Shown piece after piece: positions 20,043 through 30,135 of a stretch of 64,000 nt of DNA (its first letter is position 1; each line of letters opens with the position of its first letter). The stretch is from NCBI RefSeq assembly GCF_000972865.1, contig NZ_CP011144.1, positions 3,469,118-3,533,117 of the forward strand. Direction: 5' to 3'. The DNA is from Pseudoxanthomonas suwonensis. GTDB taxonomy: Bacteria; Pseudomonadota; Gammaproteobacteria; Xanthomonadales; Xanthomonadaceae. A program made the translations under genes and the position numbers. A model generated the notes under the pieces. It saw only the letters and a list, made by a program, of their open reading frames with translations. It was not told the origin of the DNA and did not search any database.

Positions 20043-20235
20043 CGAAGCCACGGCCTCAAAGCGCCTCGAAGACGTGGCAGACCGGGTGTGTTGCGGCAGC
20101 GGCCAGGGATGGCCGCGTCGGCGAGTCGGCACACGGATGTGCCGCCGAGACGACCGCAACACACCCGGCCTGCCGCGGCTCAGCCCGAAGCCGACCACGC
20201 CTGACGCTCTTGCCTCTTGCCTTTTGCCCTCGCGG
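20043..20235 (+). repeat. Structured interspersed repeat, subtype A, copy A3
   Basis: Leader GAAGCCACGGCCTCAAAGC, 21-bp outer stem (20076-20096 with 20154-20174, one mismatch), inner hairpins GCGGCCA-GGGA-TGGCCGC (20099-20116) and GGCACA-CGGA-TGTGCC (20128-20143), then the shared CAGCCCGAAGCCGACC segment and a tail of CTCTTGC-type 7-bp units. This is the only copy whose first hairpin has loop GGGA instead of TGGA; GGA itself is kept. Confidence 0.9.
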
Positions 20236-20282
20236 CGCAGGTCACCCCTGGATGGGCGAAGAACCATCTCCAGGAGCCCGAG

Positions 20283-20309
20283 TCGCGCCGGCAAGGCCGG
20301 CTCCTACAG
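20283..20309. repeat. GTAG REP overlapping the GNAT stop codon
   Basis: On the minus strand TGTAGGAGCCGGCCTTGCCG followed by GCGCGAC: the GTAG foot and a GCCGGC hairpin typical of Pseudomonas-type REPs. The TAG at 20304-20306 in TGTAGG is the stop codon of the GNAT gene. Confidence 0.8.
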
Positions 20310-21203
20310 GGCGCGGTACTCGGTGCAGGGGCGCGAGCGCTCCCAGACGCGGTCGAACTCCAGCTGCAGCCGGCGCGCGGCCGGCGCGTCGTCCACGCCG
20401 CCCTCGCCGTCGAAGCGGTGGCCCAGCGGCCGGAACAGCGCGCCGCCGGTGTCGTTGAAGGCGTAGGCGGACGGGTAGCGGGCGTCGACCGGGTCGCGGA
20501 CCTCGCGGAAGGCGAACACGCTGGGCAGGCGCTGGGCCAGCGGCAGCAGCGGCGCGCCGCCGCGCTGCGGGGTGGCGGCGTCCTGCAGCAGCACCCGGAT
20601 GCGGTGCTCGCCCGGACGGACCGCGAAGCGGCGCAGCGCGTCGAGCACGTCCATGCGGTCGAGCAGGCCCGGGTCCATGGCCCGGGTATAGAGGCCCAGT
20701 TCGCGCCGCGCATGCCCGGCCAGGGCGACCAGCACCGCGGCGGCGCTTTCGGCGTCCTCCACCGCGCTGGCGCCGGGCAACCGCCGGCGCATCTCGCGGT
20801 GGCCGATGCCGGCTTCCTCGAACGGCGGCCCGGCCGGGACGAAGCCGGCGCGGGCGTAGAACGGCAGTGCGTGCAACTGGGCGTGCAGCGATACCTCCGG
20901 CCACTGCCGGCGCCGGGCTTCCTCCAGCAGCGCGGCCAGCATCGCTTCGCCGATGCCGCGGCCGCGGCTGGGTGCCAGCACCGCCATGCGGCCGATCCGC
21001 CGTTCGGGCGTGAGCCGGGCGGTGCCCAGCGCGCGGCCGCCGGCATCCAGCGCCAGCACGTGGTAGCACAGCGGGTCCAGCGCGTCCCATTCCAGCTCGA
21101 CCGGGACCTGCTGTTCCTGCACGAACACGGTCTCGCGCACCGCGCGCAGCAGGGCGTGGTCGCGGGCGTAGTCGGCGGCGACGATGGCGAAGTCGCGGCT
21201 CAC
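20304..21203 (-). CDS. GNAT family acetyltransferase with C-terminal extra domain
   Basis: 299 aa in two parts. Residues 1-150 form an ElaA-like GNAT domain (RETVFVQEQQVPVELEWD, LGTARLTPERRIGRMAVLAPSRGRGIGEAMLAAL with the acetyl-CoA-binding R-x-x-G-x-G/A signature, FYARAGFVPAG). Residues 155-299 are a domain of unknown function (DUF7931-like) found fused to GNAT in Xanthomonads. The start overlaps the roxA stop by 4 bp (ATGA), indicating translational coupling. The stop codon is supplied by a REP. Substrate unknown. Confidence 0.88.
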   Translation of the reverse strand: MSRDFAIVAADYARDHALLRAVRETVFVQEQQVPVELEWDALDPLCYHVLALDAGGRALGTARLTPERRIGRMAVLAPSRGRGIGEAMLAALLEEARRRQWPEVSLHAQLHALPFYARAGFVPAGPPFEEAGIGHREMRRRLPGASAVEDAESAAAVLVALAGHARRELGLYTRAMDPGLLDRMDVLDALRRFAVRPGEHRIRVLLQDAATPQRGGAPLLPLAQRLPSVFAFREVRDPVDARYPSAYAFNDTGGALFRPLGHRFDGEGGVDDAPAARRLQLEFDRVWERSRPCTEYRAL

Positions 21204-22501
21204 GCGTCGTTGTCCGCGTCCGGGTCGTCGGCCAGCAGCGCGTAGTGGCCGGCCTGGTAGAGCTCGTAGGCGGCATCGCGGCCGGCGGCGGAGAGTGCGT
21301 CCCAGGCCGCGCCGTCGAGCAGGCGGGCGTCGGCCAGCAGGCGGGCGTCGGCCATCGGCAGGGCCAGCGTGCGGCCGCTGCAGAACAGGCTGGCGCCGTG
21401 CCGGCTGCGGCGCCAGGCCAGCCGCGAGGCGGGGTGGCGCTGCAGCGCCGCGCCGTGGGCCAGGTCCCAGTCCAGCTCGATCCGCGGCCGTTCGTCGCCG
21501 CGCGGGACCACGTCGCCGGCGGCGCGGTAGGTGGTGATGAAGCGGCCGAACCAGTCGCCGAGGCGGTCCGGGTCGTTCATCCGGATCGCGTTGAGCGCCG
21601 CGACCACGCGGTCCATCGCGGCCGCGTCGATCTCGTTGGGATCAGCCGGCAGTGCCAGGTCCTCGTCGTGGTAGCGGATGGCCTCGTCGGCCTCGGCCAG
21701 CACCTCGTCCAGCCAGTCGCCGATCAGTTCGGCCGCGGCCGGCGCGCGCATGCCGACCGAGAAGGTCAGGCACGGGTCCTCGGCCACCCCGTGGTGGGGC
21801 ACCAGCGGCGGCAGGTAGAGCATGTCGCCCGGGCCCAGCACCCAGTCGTGGGTCGGCTCGAACCGCCGCAGCAGCTTGATCGCCACGTCCTCGTGGAATT
21901 CCAGGTCCGGCGCCGGTCGGCCCATCGCCGCGCTGGCGTCGATCTGCCAGCGGCGGTGGCCCCAGGCCTGCAGCAGGAACACGTCGTAGTGGTCCACGTG
22001 CGCGCCGACCGAGCCGCCGGTGGCGGCGAAGCTGACCATGACGTCGTCGATGCGCCAGCGCGGCAGGAAGCGGAAATGCTCCAGCAGCGCCGCCACGTCC
22101 GGGTCCCATTTGTCCACGTCCTGGACCAGCAGGGTCCAGTCGTGGTCGGGCAGGCCGGGGAAGTCCTCCTCCTGGAACGGGCCGGTGCGCACGTCCCAGC
22201 GCCCGCTGGCGCGGTCGAGGCTGATCAGGCGCGTCAGCGTGCCTTCCTCGCAGGCCAGGCCGGCCAGGTCCTCGGGCATCAGCGGGGTCTGCAGGCCGGG
22301 GAAGGCATTGCGGATCAGCAGCGGGCGCTTGTGCCAGTAGTCGCGCAGGAAGGCCTCGGGCGGCATGCCCAGCGGCGGCAGCCTGGCGGCATCGACCTCG
22401 AAGGGCGGTTCGGCGCGGCGGCCGCGGGAGGCGGGTGCGGCCTTCTTCGCGGCGGCAGCGGTGGCCTTGGCGGGCGTGGAAGAACTCTTGCGGGTGCTCA
22501 T
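21200..22501 (-). CDS. roxA: Cupin 2-oxoglutarate oxygenase, RoxA/YcfD type (uL16 arginine hydroxylase)
   Basis: 433 aa JmjC/cupin-4 oxygenase; the E. coli homologue hydroxylates an arginine of ribosomal protein uL16 using Fe(II), 2-oxoglutarate and O2. Seen: LPPLGMPPEAFLRDYWHKRPLLIRNA at the start of the domain, iron ligands H168 and D170 in GAHVDHYDVFLLQ and H236 or H237 in PLVPHHGV, and a C-terminal winged-helix region. The first 35 residues are an Ala/Lys-rich extension absent from E. coli. Both ends overlap neighbours by 4 bp, so it is the third gene of a tightly coupled operon. Confidence 0.9.
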   Translation of the reverse strand: MSTRKSSSTPAKATAAAAKKAAPASRGRRAEPPFEVDAARLPPLGMPPEAFLRDYWHKRPLLIRNAFPGLQTPLMPEDLAGLACEEGTLTRLISLDRASGRWDVRTGPFQEEDFPGLPDHDWTLLVQDVDKWDPDVAALLEHFRFLPRWRIDDVMVSFAATGGSVGAHVDHYDVFLLQAWGHRRWQIDASAAMGRPAPDLEFHEDVAIKLLRRFEPTHDWVLGPGDMLYLPPLVPHHGVAEDPCLTFSVGMRAPAAAELIGDWLDEVLAEADEAIRYHDEDLALPADPNEIDAAAMDRVVAALNAIRMNDPDRLGDWFGRFITTYRAAGDVVPRGDERPRIELDWDLAHGAALQRHPASRLAWRRSRHGASLFCSGRTLALPMADARLLADARLLDGAAWDALSAAGRDAAYELYQAGHYALLADDPDADNDA

Positions 22502-22896
22502 GTGGCGATCTCTTCGTAGCCGCGGCCGAGGAACTGGAGCAGGCACCAGCCGTGCCCGAACGGGTCGGCCAGCGGCACGATGCGGCCCCATGCCGCTTCG
22601 CGCACCACGCCCTCGGCGCGGGCGCCGGCGGCGAGTGCGCGGGCCAGCGCCGCGTCCAGGTCCTCGACCACGATGTCCAGGTGCAACGGGGTCCAGTGGC
22701 GCCGGTAGTCGCGCGCCGAACCGGCCGCGCCCTCGCTGCCGGCGTCCTTGCGCAGCAGGTAGACCGGCAACGGTGCGCCGGCCAGCTCCAGGCCGTCGTC
22801 GCCGAAGCGGCGCGCGGGCAGCAGGCCGAAGGCATCGCGGTAGAACGCCTCGGCGCGGGCCAGGTCGTCGACGTCGATGTTGATCAGCAGCTGCAT
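22498..22896 (-). CDS. VOC family (glyoxalase-like) protein
   Basis: 132 aa vicinal-oxygen-chelate fold: MQLLINIDVDDLARAEAFYRD is the first beta-alpha-beta module, and LHLDIVVEDLDAALARALAAGA with GRIVPLADPFGHGWCLLQF the second. Putative metal ligands H, E and the terminal GHGW stretch resemble glyoxalase/bleomycin-resistance proteins. Its substrate is unknown. It begins 28 bp after the metallo-beta-lactamase gene and overlaps roxA by 4 bp. Confidence 0.87.
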   Translation of the reverse strand: MQLLINIDVDDLARAEAFYRDAFGLLPARRFGDDGLELAGAPLPVYLLRKDAGSEGAAGSARDYRRHWTPLHLDIVVEDLDAALARALAAGARAEGVVREAAWGRIVPLADPFGHGWCLLQFLGRGYEEIAT

Positions 22897-22924
22897 GTCG
22901 GATCGCGTCGGCGTGGGGCGGAAC

Positions 22925-23818
22925 TCAGCGGGCCGGAGTCGCGGCGGCTTCGTCGGCCAGGCGCTTGTCCAGCCGGGCGCGGGCCTGGTCGGCATAGGCG
23001 CGGCAGGCGCCGTCGCCGGCCAGCGGCCGTTCGGCCTGCGGCCCCAGCCGCGACCACAGGCCGCTGGCGCCCGGATGCGGGGTGATCAGGATATCGCAGG
23101 GCAGCGCGGCGACCGTGTCGAGCGTGCGGCGGAACGTGGCCACGTAGTCCGGGTGGGCCGAGAAACGCCATTCGTCGTCGGAGATCGCGCTCAGGCTGTC
23201 GACGTAGGCGATGTCGACGCAGCCGCCGTCCTCGCAGGAACGCCAGGTCCAGCTGGTCCCGCCGGGGGTGTGGCCGGGAGTGGCGTGCGCGACCAGGGCC
23301 AGCGGCCCCAACGTCAGCGCTTCGCCGCCGGCGATGCGGCGCACGCCGGCGACCGGGGCCATCTCTTCCAGCACTGCGTACTGCGGATCGTCGCGGCCGC
23401 TGCGACCGCTCTCCAGCACCACCGCGGCCGGTTCGCGCGCCACCACGGTCGCGCCGCTGGCCCGCTGCAGCGCGGCGATCCCGCCGGCATGGTCGAAGTG
23501 TTCGTGCGAGCCGACGATGTAGCGCACGTCCTCGACCCGGAACCCGGCCGTGCGGATGTTCGCCTCGATCAGCGCCGCACCCTTGGCGGTGCCGCCGTCG
23601 AGCAGGATGTTGCCGTCCGGCGAAGTCACCAGCAGTGCGGTGATGCCGCAGGTGCCGACGTACCAGGTGTCGCCGTGCACGCGATGGGGCGGGGATGGGT
23701 CGTCCCAGCCGGCATTGGCCGGGCAGGATTGCGGCGAAGAAGTGGCCTCGGGAGCCGCGGTGGCGGTCGCCACGGCGAACAGCGCGGACAGGGCGCTACA
23801 GGACAGCAGGAATCGCAT
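22925..23818 (-). CDS. Subclass B3-type metallo-beta-lactamase
   Basis: 297 aa with signal peptide (1-22, ending ATA). All B3 zinc ligands are in place: H105, H107, D109 and H110 in [11 protein letters not shown] (HxHxDH), H183 in [11 protein letters not shown] and H248 in [11 protein letters not shown], and the B3-typical [15 protein letters not shown] segment with its serine. Length and architecture match L1-like or environmental B3 enzymes, which hydrolyse penicillins, cephalosporins and carbapenems. Activity is not proved; some relatives are poor lactamases. First gene of an operon with VOC, roxA and GNAT. A class D repeat lies upstream. Confidence 0.9.
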   Translation of the reverse strand: MRFLLSCSALSALFAVATATAAPEATSSPQSCPANAGWDDPSPPHRVHGDTWYVGTCGITALLVTSPDGNILLDGGTAKGAALIEANIRTAGFRVEDVRYIVGSHEHFDHAGGIAALQRASGATVVAREPAAVVLESGRSGRDDPQYAVLEEMAPVAGVRRIAGGEALTLGPLALVAHATPGHTPGGTSWTWRSCEDGGCVDIAYVDSLSAISDDEWRFSAHPDYVATFRRTLDTVAALPCDILITPHPGASGLWSRLGPQAERPLAGDGACRAYADQARARLDKRLADEAAATPAR

Positions 23819-23902
23819 GGGGAGTGGTTGATCCGGTGCGTGCGAGGCGGCAACTCTAGCAGCCATGGTGGCGCAATCCACGCGAGCCTGGTGCCCCATG
23901 CA

Positions 23903-24028
23903 GTCATCCCCGCGAAGGCGGGAAGCGCTTTCCCGCAGCCGGATCGCTGGTCATCCAGCGACTTGATTGCTGGTGCGGTGCAATCCCCAAAGCAAAGTCA
24001 CTGGGTCCCCGCCTGCGCGGGGATGACC
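23903..24028. repeat. Intergenic palindromic repeat, class D-like
   Basis: GTCATCCCCGCG...CGCGGGGATGAC arms (12 bp) enclose GAAGGCGGGAA and CTGGTCATCCAGCG hairpins and the TGGGTCCCCGCC unit. This is the common proteobacterial GTCATCCCCGCG-type intergenic repeat. It lies between the B3 lactamase and purB genes. Confidence 0.75.
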
Positions 24029-24112
24029 GTAGTTGGAGGCTTTCGCAAGGCCTGACCGGACTGCGAGGTGCATACGCCGGGTAGCGAAGCGTCGGGCCAG
24101 CCGCAGGTTCCT

Positions 24113-25519
<1,407 letters not shown>

Positions 25520-25644
25520 TTAGCGTGCCCGTCCCGGCGCCGGCCCCGGTCCGGCGGCGCGGGAGGCTGGCGTATGCTGGCCGCCCCCGCCAGCCGCCGG
25601 CGATGCCGGCCGCCCGCCGTAGTCCATCCTCGCTGGAGACGGTC

Positions 25645-27114
25645 ATGAGCAAGCCCCCCGCACGGCCCCGCGCCAAGGCGCCCGCCGCCGCCACGCCACC
25701 CGCGGCCCGCACCCGGATCGAGCGCGACAGCATGGGCGAGCTGCAGGTGCCGATCGACGCCTTGTGGGGCGCGCAGACCCAGCGCGCGGTGCAGAACTTC
25801 CCGGTGTCCGGCCGGCCGCTGCCGCGCGGCTTCATCCGCGCGCTGGGCCTGGTCAAGGCCGCCGCGGCCGAGGTCAACGCCGGCCTGGGCCTGCTGCCGA
25901 AGAACCTGGCCGGCGCGATCCGCGCCGCCGCGCTGGAGGTCGCCACCGGCGCGCACGACGCGCAGTTCCCGGTCGACATCTACCAGACCGGCTCGGGCAC
26001 CTCCTCGAACATGAATGCCAACGAAGTGATCGCCGCGCTGGCGCAGCGCAGCGGCAAGGCGGGCAAGGCCAAGGTCCACCCCAACGACCACGTCAACCTG
26101 GGACAGAGCTCCAACGACGTGATCCCGACCGCGATCCGGGTCTCGGCGCAACTGGCCGTGGTCGAGGACCTGCTGCCGGCGCTCAAGCACCTGCGCCGGA
26201 CCATCGAGCGCCGCGGCCGTGAACTGCGCAAGGTGGTCAAGACCGGCCGCACCCACCTGATGGACGCGATGCCGCTGACTTTCGAGCAGGAGTTCGGCGC
26301 CTGGGCCTCGCAGCTGCGCTCGGCCGAGGGGCGCCTGGAGGACAGCCTCAAGCGCCTGCGCCGGCTGCCGCTGGGCGGCACCGCGATCGGCAGCGGGATC
26401 AACGCCGATCCGCGCTTCGGCGCCAGGGCGGCCAAGGCGATCTCGGCGCTGGCCGGGACCCGGTTCGAGAGCGCCGAGGACAAGTTCGAGGGCCTGGCCG
26501 CGCAGGACGACGCGGTCGAGCTGTCCGGCCAGCTCAACGCGCTGGCGGTGGCGCTGATCAAGATCGCCAACGACCTGCGCTGGATGAACGCAGGGCCGCT
26601 GGCCGGGCTGGGCGAGATCGAGCTGCCGGCGCTGCAGCCGGGCAGCTCGATCATGCCGGGCAAGGTCAACCCGGTGATCCCCGAGGCCACGGTGATGGCC
26701 GCGGCGCAGGTGATCGGCCACCACACCGCGATCACGGTGGCCGGGCAGACCGGCAACTTCCAGCTCAACGTGACCCTGCCGCTGATCGCGGCCAACCTGC
26801 TCGATTCGATCCAGTTGCTGGCCAACGTCTCGCGGCTGCTGGCCGACTCGGCCATCGCCGGGCTGAAGGTGCGCGGCGAGCGGGTCAGGGAGGCCCTGGA
26901 CCGCAACCCGATCCTGGTGACCGCGCTCAATCCGGTGATCGGCTACGAACAGGGTGCGGCCATCGCCAAGCAGGCCTACAAGGAGTGCCGGCCGGTGCTG
27001 GAAGTGGCGATGGAGGTCACCGGCCTGCCGGAGAAGACGCTGCGGCCGCTGCTGGACCCGGCGGTGCTGGCCAATGGCGGGATCCATGGCAAGCCGGGCG
27101 GCGGCGGGGGCTGA
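25645..27114 (+). CDS. fumC: Class II fumarate hydratase
   Basis: Iron-independent tetrameric fumarase, 489 aa, interconverting fumarate and malate. The signature GSSIMPGKVNPVIPEA, GSGTSSNMNANEVIA and HPNDHVNLGQSSNDVIPTA are intact. About 20 Lys/Pro/Ala-rich residues extend the N-terminus and the protein ends in a Gly-rich tail. The ATG at 25645 follows GGAGACGGTC; TATGCT at 25573-25578 may be the -10. A second, unrelated class I fumarase is encoded at 52923-54491. Confidence 0.95.
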   Translation: MSKPPARPRAKAPAAATPPAARTRIERDSMGELQVPIDALWGAQTQRAVQNFPVSGRPLPRGFIRALGLVKAAAAEVNAGLGLLPKNLAGAIRAAALEVATGAHDAQFPVDIYQTGSGTSSNMNANEVIAALAQRSGKAGKAKVHPNDHVNLGQSSNDVIPTAIRVSAQLAVVEDLLPALKHLRRTIERRGRELRKVVKTGRTHLMDAMPLTFEQEFGAWASQLRSAEGRLEDSLKRLRRLPLGGTAIGSGINADPRFGARAAKAISALAGTRFESAEDKFEGLAAQDDAVELSGQLNALAVALIKIANDLRWMNAGPLAGLGEIELPALQPGSSIMPGKVNPVIPEATVMAAAQVIGHHTAITVAGQTGNFQLNVTLPLIAANLLDSIQLLANVSRLLADSAIAGLKVRGERVREALDRNPILVTALNPVIGYEQGAAIAKQAYKECRPVLEVAMEVTGLPEKTLRPLLDPAVLANGGIHGKPGGGGG

Positions 27115-27268
27115 GGCTCCCGCGGGGCCGGCAAGCCCATGAGCGGAGCCCGTGCTGGCTGCGTTCGCAGGCCAGCAGGCGGGTTTCGAGATGCGGATCC
27201 ACCAAGTCCTGTCCAGGGCCCGCAGGTGACGGGAGGAACGGCGCGCGATGGCTGGAGGCCCGCCGGAG

Positions 27269-27688
27269 TCAGTCCCGCGACGGCCACTCTCCGGGGATCT
27301 TCGCCCCCTGCAACACCCCGAGCGCGCTTTCGCACATCCGCCGTATCTCTTCGGCGGTACCAGTGTCGAGCCGGCCCAGGCGGCTGGCCAGCACCTGCTC
27401 GCGATAGCCCGACACGGTCTGGTCCGGGCGCAGTTCGGCCAGGGTCAGCAGCCGCCCGCGTTCGATCCGGTCCTGGTTGGCGTTGACATAGTGGAAGTAG
27501 AGCGGTGCCGCGCGTTGCAGGTAACCGTCGTCCAGCGCGGCGCACTTCTCGATGAGCACCGGCATGGCGAACGTGGCGACGTAGGCGATGTGGTCCTGGA
27601 ACGCCTGTTCGCGCAACGGATCGCCGGCGGCAGCGGCATGGGCGGCCGGCATGGAAAGCAGCAGGGCGGTGGCCAGCAGCGTGCGCAT
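27269..27688 (-). CDS. Secreted protein of unknown function
   Basis: 139 aa, signal peptide MRTLLATALLLSMPAAHA, then a helical domain with two conserved-looking cysteines (EKCAALDD and RRMCESAL). No family recognised. It is the last gene of the GntR/ABC operon direction, 108 bp after the DUF2884 lipoprotein gene, and may be transcribed separately. The start at 27688 begins the signal peptide; an earlier in-frame Met lies 30 bp upstream. Confidence 0.65.
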   Translation of the reverse strand: MRTLLATALLLSMPAAHAAAAGDPLREQAFQDHIAYVATFAMPVLIEKCAALDDGYLQRAAPLYFHYVNANQDRIERGRLLTLAELRPDQTVSGYREQVLASRLGRLDTGTAEEIRRMCESALGVLQGAKIPGEWPSRD

Positions 27689-27796
27689 GGTCGTCTCCGG
27701 TAGCGATGTCGGATGCAAGGAAGCTTCCGGCGCATCGGCACCGGGGCCGGCATTGCCGGCGGCCGCAATCGCAGCGGCTGCCGGCAGGGGGAGGGG

Positions 27797-28579
27797 CTAT
27801 TGCTTGCCGGTGGAGGAGCCCTTCGCCGCCGCGTCGGCCTCGGCGGCTGCGTCCATGTGTTGCGCGTGCGTGCCGGCGTCGCGGTCGCCTTCATCGCCGG
27901 CGGACGCGCTGGACGGACCGTCGAGATCGAAGTCGTAGTTGCCGTCCTTGCCGCAGTCGTCGATATCGGACTGGTCCATGGTCGCGTAGGGCTGGAATGC
28001 CGGCAGTGCCTCGGCCAGCGCGTTCTGCGAGGCCAGCAGGCCGGGCATCAGGGCGCACAGTTTCTTGGCCTCGGCTTCGATGCGCCTGCCCTCGGCTTCC
28101 ATCTGCTTCTCGAAGTCGTCGGTGGTGCCGGTGAACACGCTCTTCAGCGCGCCGGTGGCGGCCTTGATGCCCAGGTCCGCGCCCTGCATCCCGATCGCGA
28201 TGCCGGCCTGGGCGATGCCGATGATGTGCCCGCGGTGTTCCAGCAGCAGCTTGCGCTGGGCCTCGTCCACCGGCACCGGCTTGCCGGCGATCAGCAGGTC
28301 GCCCTGCGGGGTGATCTCGGCCTTGGGCAGGTCCTTGCCGCCGGACCTGCTGCGGTACCCGAACCCGTGGTTGCCGCCTTTGCCGCCGACGCTGACGTTC
28401 TCGGTGGCCAGCTTCTCGCCGGCCTTGGTCATGGCTTCCTGGATCTTCCTGCCCAGCGCGGTGTTGGCCGCCGGGGCGGCCGTGGCGTCCGTCGAGGAGG
28501 ACGCCGGCGGCGGGTCGCTCTTGCCGCAGGCCGCCAGCGGCAGCAGGGCGGCGAGTGCGAGGACGTGGAACTTGCGCAT
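27797..28579 (-). CDS. DUF2884 (YggN-like) lipoprotein
   Basis: 260 aa with lipobox ALLPLAAC, so probably lipidated at C18. The YggN-like domain covers LPKAEITPQGDLLIAGKPV, QRKLLLEHRGHIIGIAQAGI and a C-terminal PAFQPYATMDQSDIDDC. A low-complexity acidic/Ala tail (about 225-260) follows. It is a tandem paralogue of the next gene, sharing the same motif order. Function unknown; E. coli YggN is periplasmic. Confidence 0.82.
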   Translation of the reverse strand: MRKFHVLALAALLPLAACGKSDPPPASSSTDATAAPAANTALGRKIQEAMTKAGEKLATENVSVGGKGGNHGFGYRSRSGGKDLPKAEITPQGDLLIAGKPVPVDEAQRKLLLEHRGHIIGIAQAGIAIGMQGADLGIKAATGALKSVFTGTTDDFEKQMEAEGRRIEAEAKKLCALMPGLLASQNALAEALPAFQPYATMDQSDIDDCGKDGNYDFDLDGPSSASAGDEGDRDAGTHAQHMDAAAEADAAAKGSSTGKQ

Positions 28580-28591
28580 GGTCGGCTCCTC

Positions 28592-29266
28592 TCAGTTCTT
28601 GGCGAATTCGCGCCGGATTCCGTTTTCGCAGTCTTCGACGTCGTCCGCCTGCAGGGTGGCGTAGGGCTGGAACTGCGGCAGGCTGGCGGCCAGGCGCTGC
28701 TGCGTGTCCAGCAACGCCGGCAGGCTGTGGCAGATCTGCCGCACGCCCGGCTCGACGGTTTCCTTGATGGTCTTTTCCAGGCGGCGTTCCAGGCTGCCGG
28801 TCATGGCGCTGAACACCAGGCTGAACAGGCCGCGGTCGACCGTGTCGAGCGCGAGCTGCGCGCTGCGTTCGCCGATGTCGATGCCAGCCTTGGCGATGTC
28901 GATGACCTGGCCGCGATAGGCCAGCAGGTCCCGGCGCTGGCGGTCGTCGACGGCCACCGGCTTGCCTTCGATCAGGAAGTCACCGCGCGGGGTGATTTCC
29001 GCCCTGGGCAGCGGTTCGCGGTCGTTGTCCGCGCGCTTGCCGGACTTGCCGAAGCGCAGGCTCTGGCCCACCTCCAGGTTCTCGGTTTCCAGCTTGGTGC
29101 GGGCGGCGGCCAGTTCCTGGCGCACTTCCTTGCGCGCCTCGGCCAGTTCCGCGCTGATCTCCCGGGCGATGCCGCCGGCCTGCGGTTCGGTGGCCTGTGC
29201 GGCCAGCGGCAGCAGGCCGGCCAGCAGCAGGGGTAGCAGGCAGCGGCGGATGCGGGTGTTGTCCAT
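28592..29266 (-). CDS. DUF2884 (YggN-like) periplasmic protein
   Basis: 224 aa with signal peptide MDNTRIRRCLLPLLLAGLLP. The mature protein repeats the motif order of its downstream neighbour: LPRAEITPRGDFLIEGKPVAV, RRDLLAYRGQVIDIAKAGI, PQFQPYATLQADDVEDC. It lacks a lipobox, so the pair comprises one soluble and one lipidated version. The gap to the neighbouring paralogue is 12 bp. Function unknown. Confidence 0.82.
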   Translation of the reverse strand: MDNTRIRRCLLPLLLAGLLPLAAQATEPQAGGIAREISAELAEARKEVRQELAAARTKLETENLEVGQSLRFGKSGKRADNDREPLPRAEITPRGDFLIEGKPVAVDDRQRRDLLAYRGQVIDIAKAGIDIGERSAQLALDTVDRGLFSLVFSAMTGSLERRLEKTIKETVEPGVRQICHSLPALLDTQQRLAASLPQFQPYATLQADDVEDCENGIRREFAKN

Positions 29267-29286
29267 GCCGGTTCTCCGTGTGGGTG

Positions 29287-30114
29287 TCAGCGCTTGCGCG
29301 GCAGGTCGACGGTGCCGCGCACGTCGCGGTGGCTGACGTCGCCGCTGCCGATGGAGCCGACCGACAGGCTGGCCGCGCCGCGCACGTCCACGTCGCCCGA
29401 GCCGACCGAGTCGACCCGCACCGCGCCGGAGACGTCGCGCAGGTCGGCGTCGCCGGAACCGACCGAGCCGACGTGCACGTCGCCGCCCGCGCCGACCAGT
29501 TCGAAGTCGCCAGAGCCAATACTGCCGACCTCGACCGCGCCACCGACGTTGCGGGCCTTGATGTCGCCCGAACCGACCGACAGCACCTTGAGCGAGCCGG
29601 CGCCGTCGATCCCGACATCGCCCGAGCCGACCTTGGCGGTGACCGGGCCGCGGATGCCGCGCAGCTTCGCATCGCCCGAGCCCACGTCCGCGCTGGCCGC
29701 CGCCGCGCCTTCCAGCGAGCCGTCGCCGGAGCCGACCACCAGTTGCACCAGCACGTCGTCGGGCACGCTGCCGGACAGGTCCAGCCAGGCGTAGTTGTTG
29801 CCGAACAGGCTGGACAGGCTGTCCTGCGCCTCACGGCGGGCGCGCACCACCAGGGTGTCGCCCTTCCTTTCCTGGGTCACGGTCAGGCCGGCCAGCCACT
29901 CGGGCTTGCTGGCGCAGGCGCGGCCGCGGACCGCGTGCTGGCCGCCGGGGGCGGCGCGCAGGTGGACGTCGTGCTGGTGGGTCTCGACGCGGATGGTCTT
30001 CACTCCGGCCAGGTCCAGCACGAGTTCGCGCGGGGCCGAGTGGCGGCAGTTGTTGTCGTTGGCCAGCGCCGCCAGCGGGGTGAGCAGGAGCAGACCGGTC
30101 AAAATGATGCGCAT
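29287..30114 (-). CDS. DUF4097-type repeat protein, secreted
   Basis: 275 aa, signal peptide MRIILTGLLLLTPLAALA, then a putative adhesin/GIN-like beta-solenoid. From residue about 125 it holds eight copies of a short repeat with core V/I-GSGD, spaced 16-20 residues (GSGDGSLEG, GSGDAKLRG, GSGDVGIDG, GSGDIKARN, GSGDFELVG, GSGDADLRD, GSGDVDVRG, GSGDVSHRD), consistent with turns of a parallel beta-helix. It sits between the ABC permease and the DUF2884 pair, with 20-21 bp gaps. Confidence 0.85.
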   Translation of the reverse strand: MRIILTGLLLLTPLAALANDNNCRHSAPRELVLDLAGVKTIRVETHQHDVHLRAAPGGQHAVRGRACASKPEWLAGLTVTQERKGDTLVVRARREAQDSLSSLFGNNYAWLDLSGSVPDDVLVQLVVGSGDGSLEGAAAASADVGSGDAKLRGIRGPVTAKVGSGDVGIDGAGSLKVLSVGSGDIKARNVGGAVEVGSIGSGDFELVGAGGDVHVGSVGSGDADLRDVSGAVRVDSVGSGDVDVRGAASLSVGSIGSGDVSHRDVRGTVDLPRKR

Positions 30115-30135
30115 GGGAGTCTCCGTTGCTTAGGG

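Noticed and set aside
20099..20116. Copy A3 hairpin first judged degraded because its loop differs
   Set aside because: It is a perfect stem with loop GGGA instead of TGGA, so structure and GGA are both kept.
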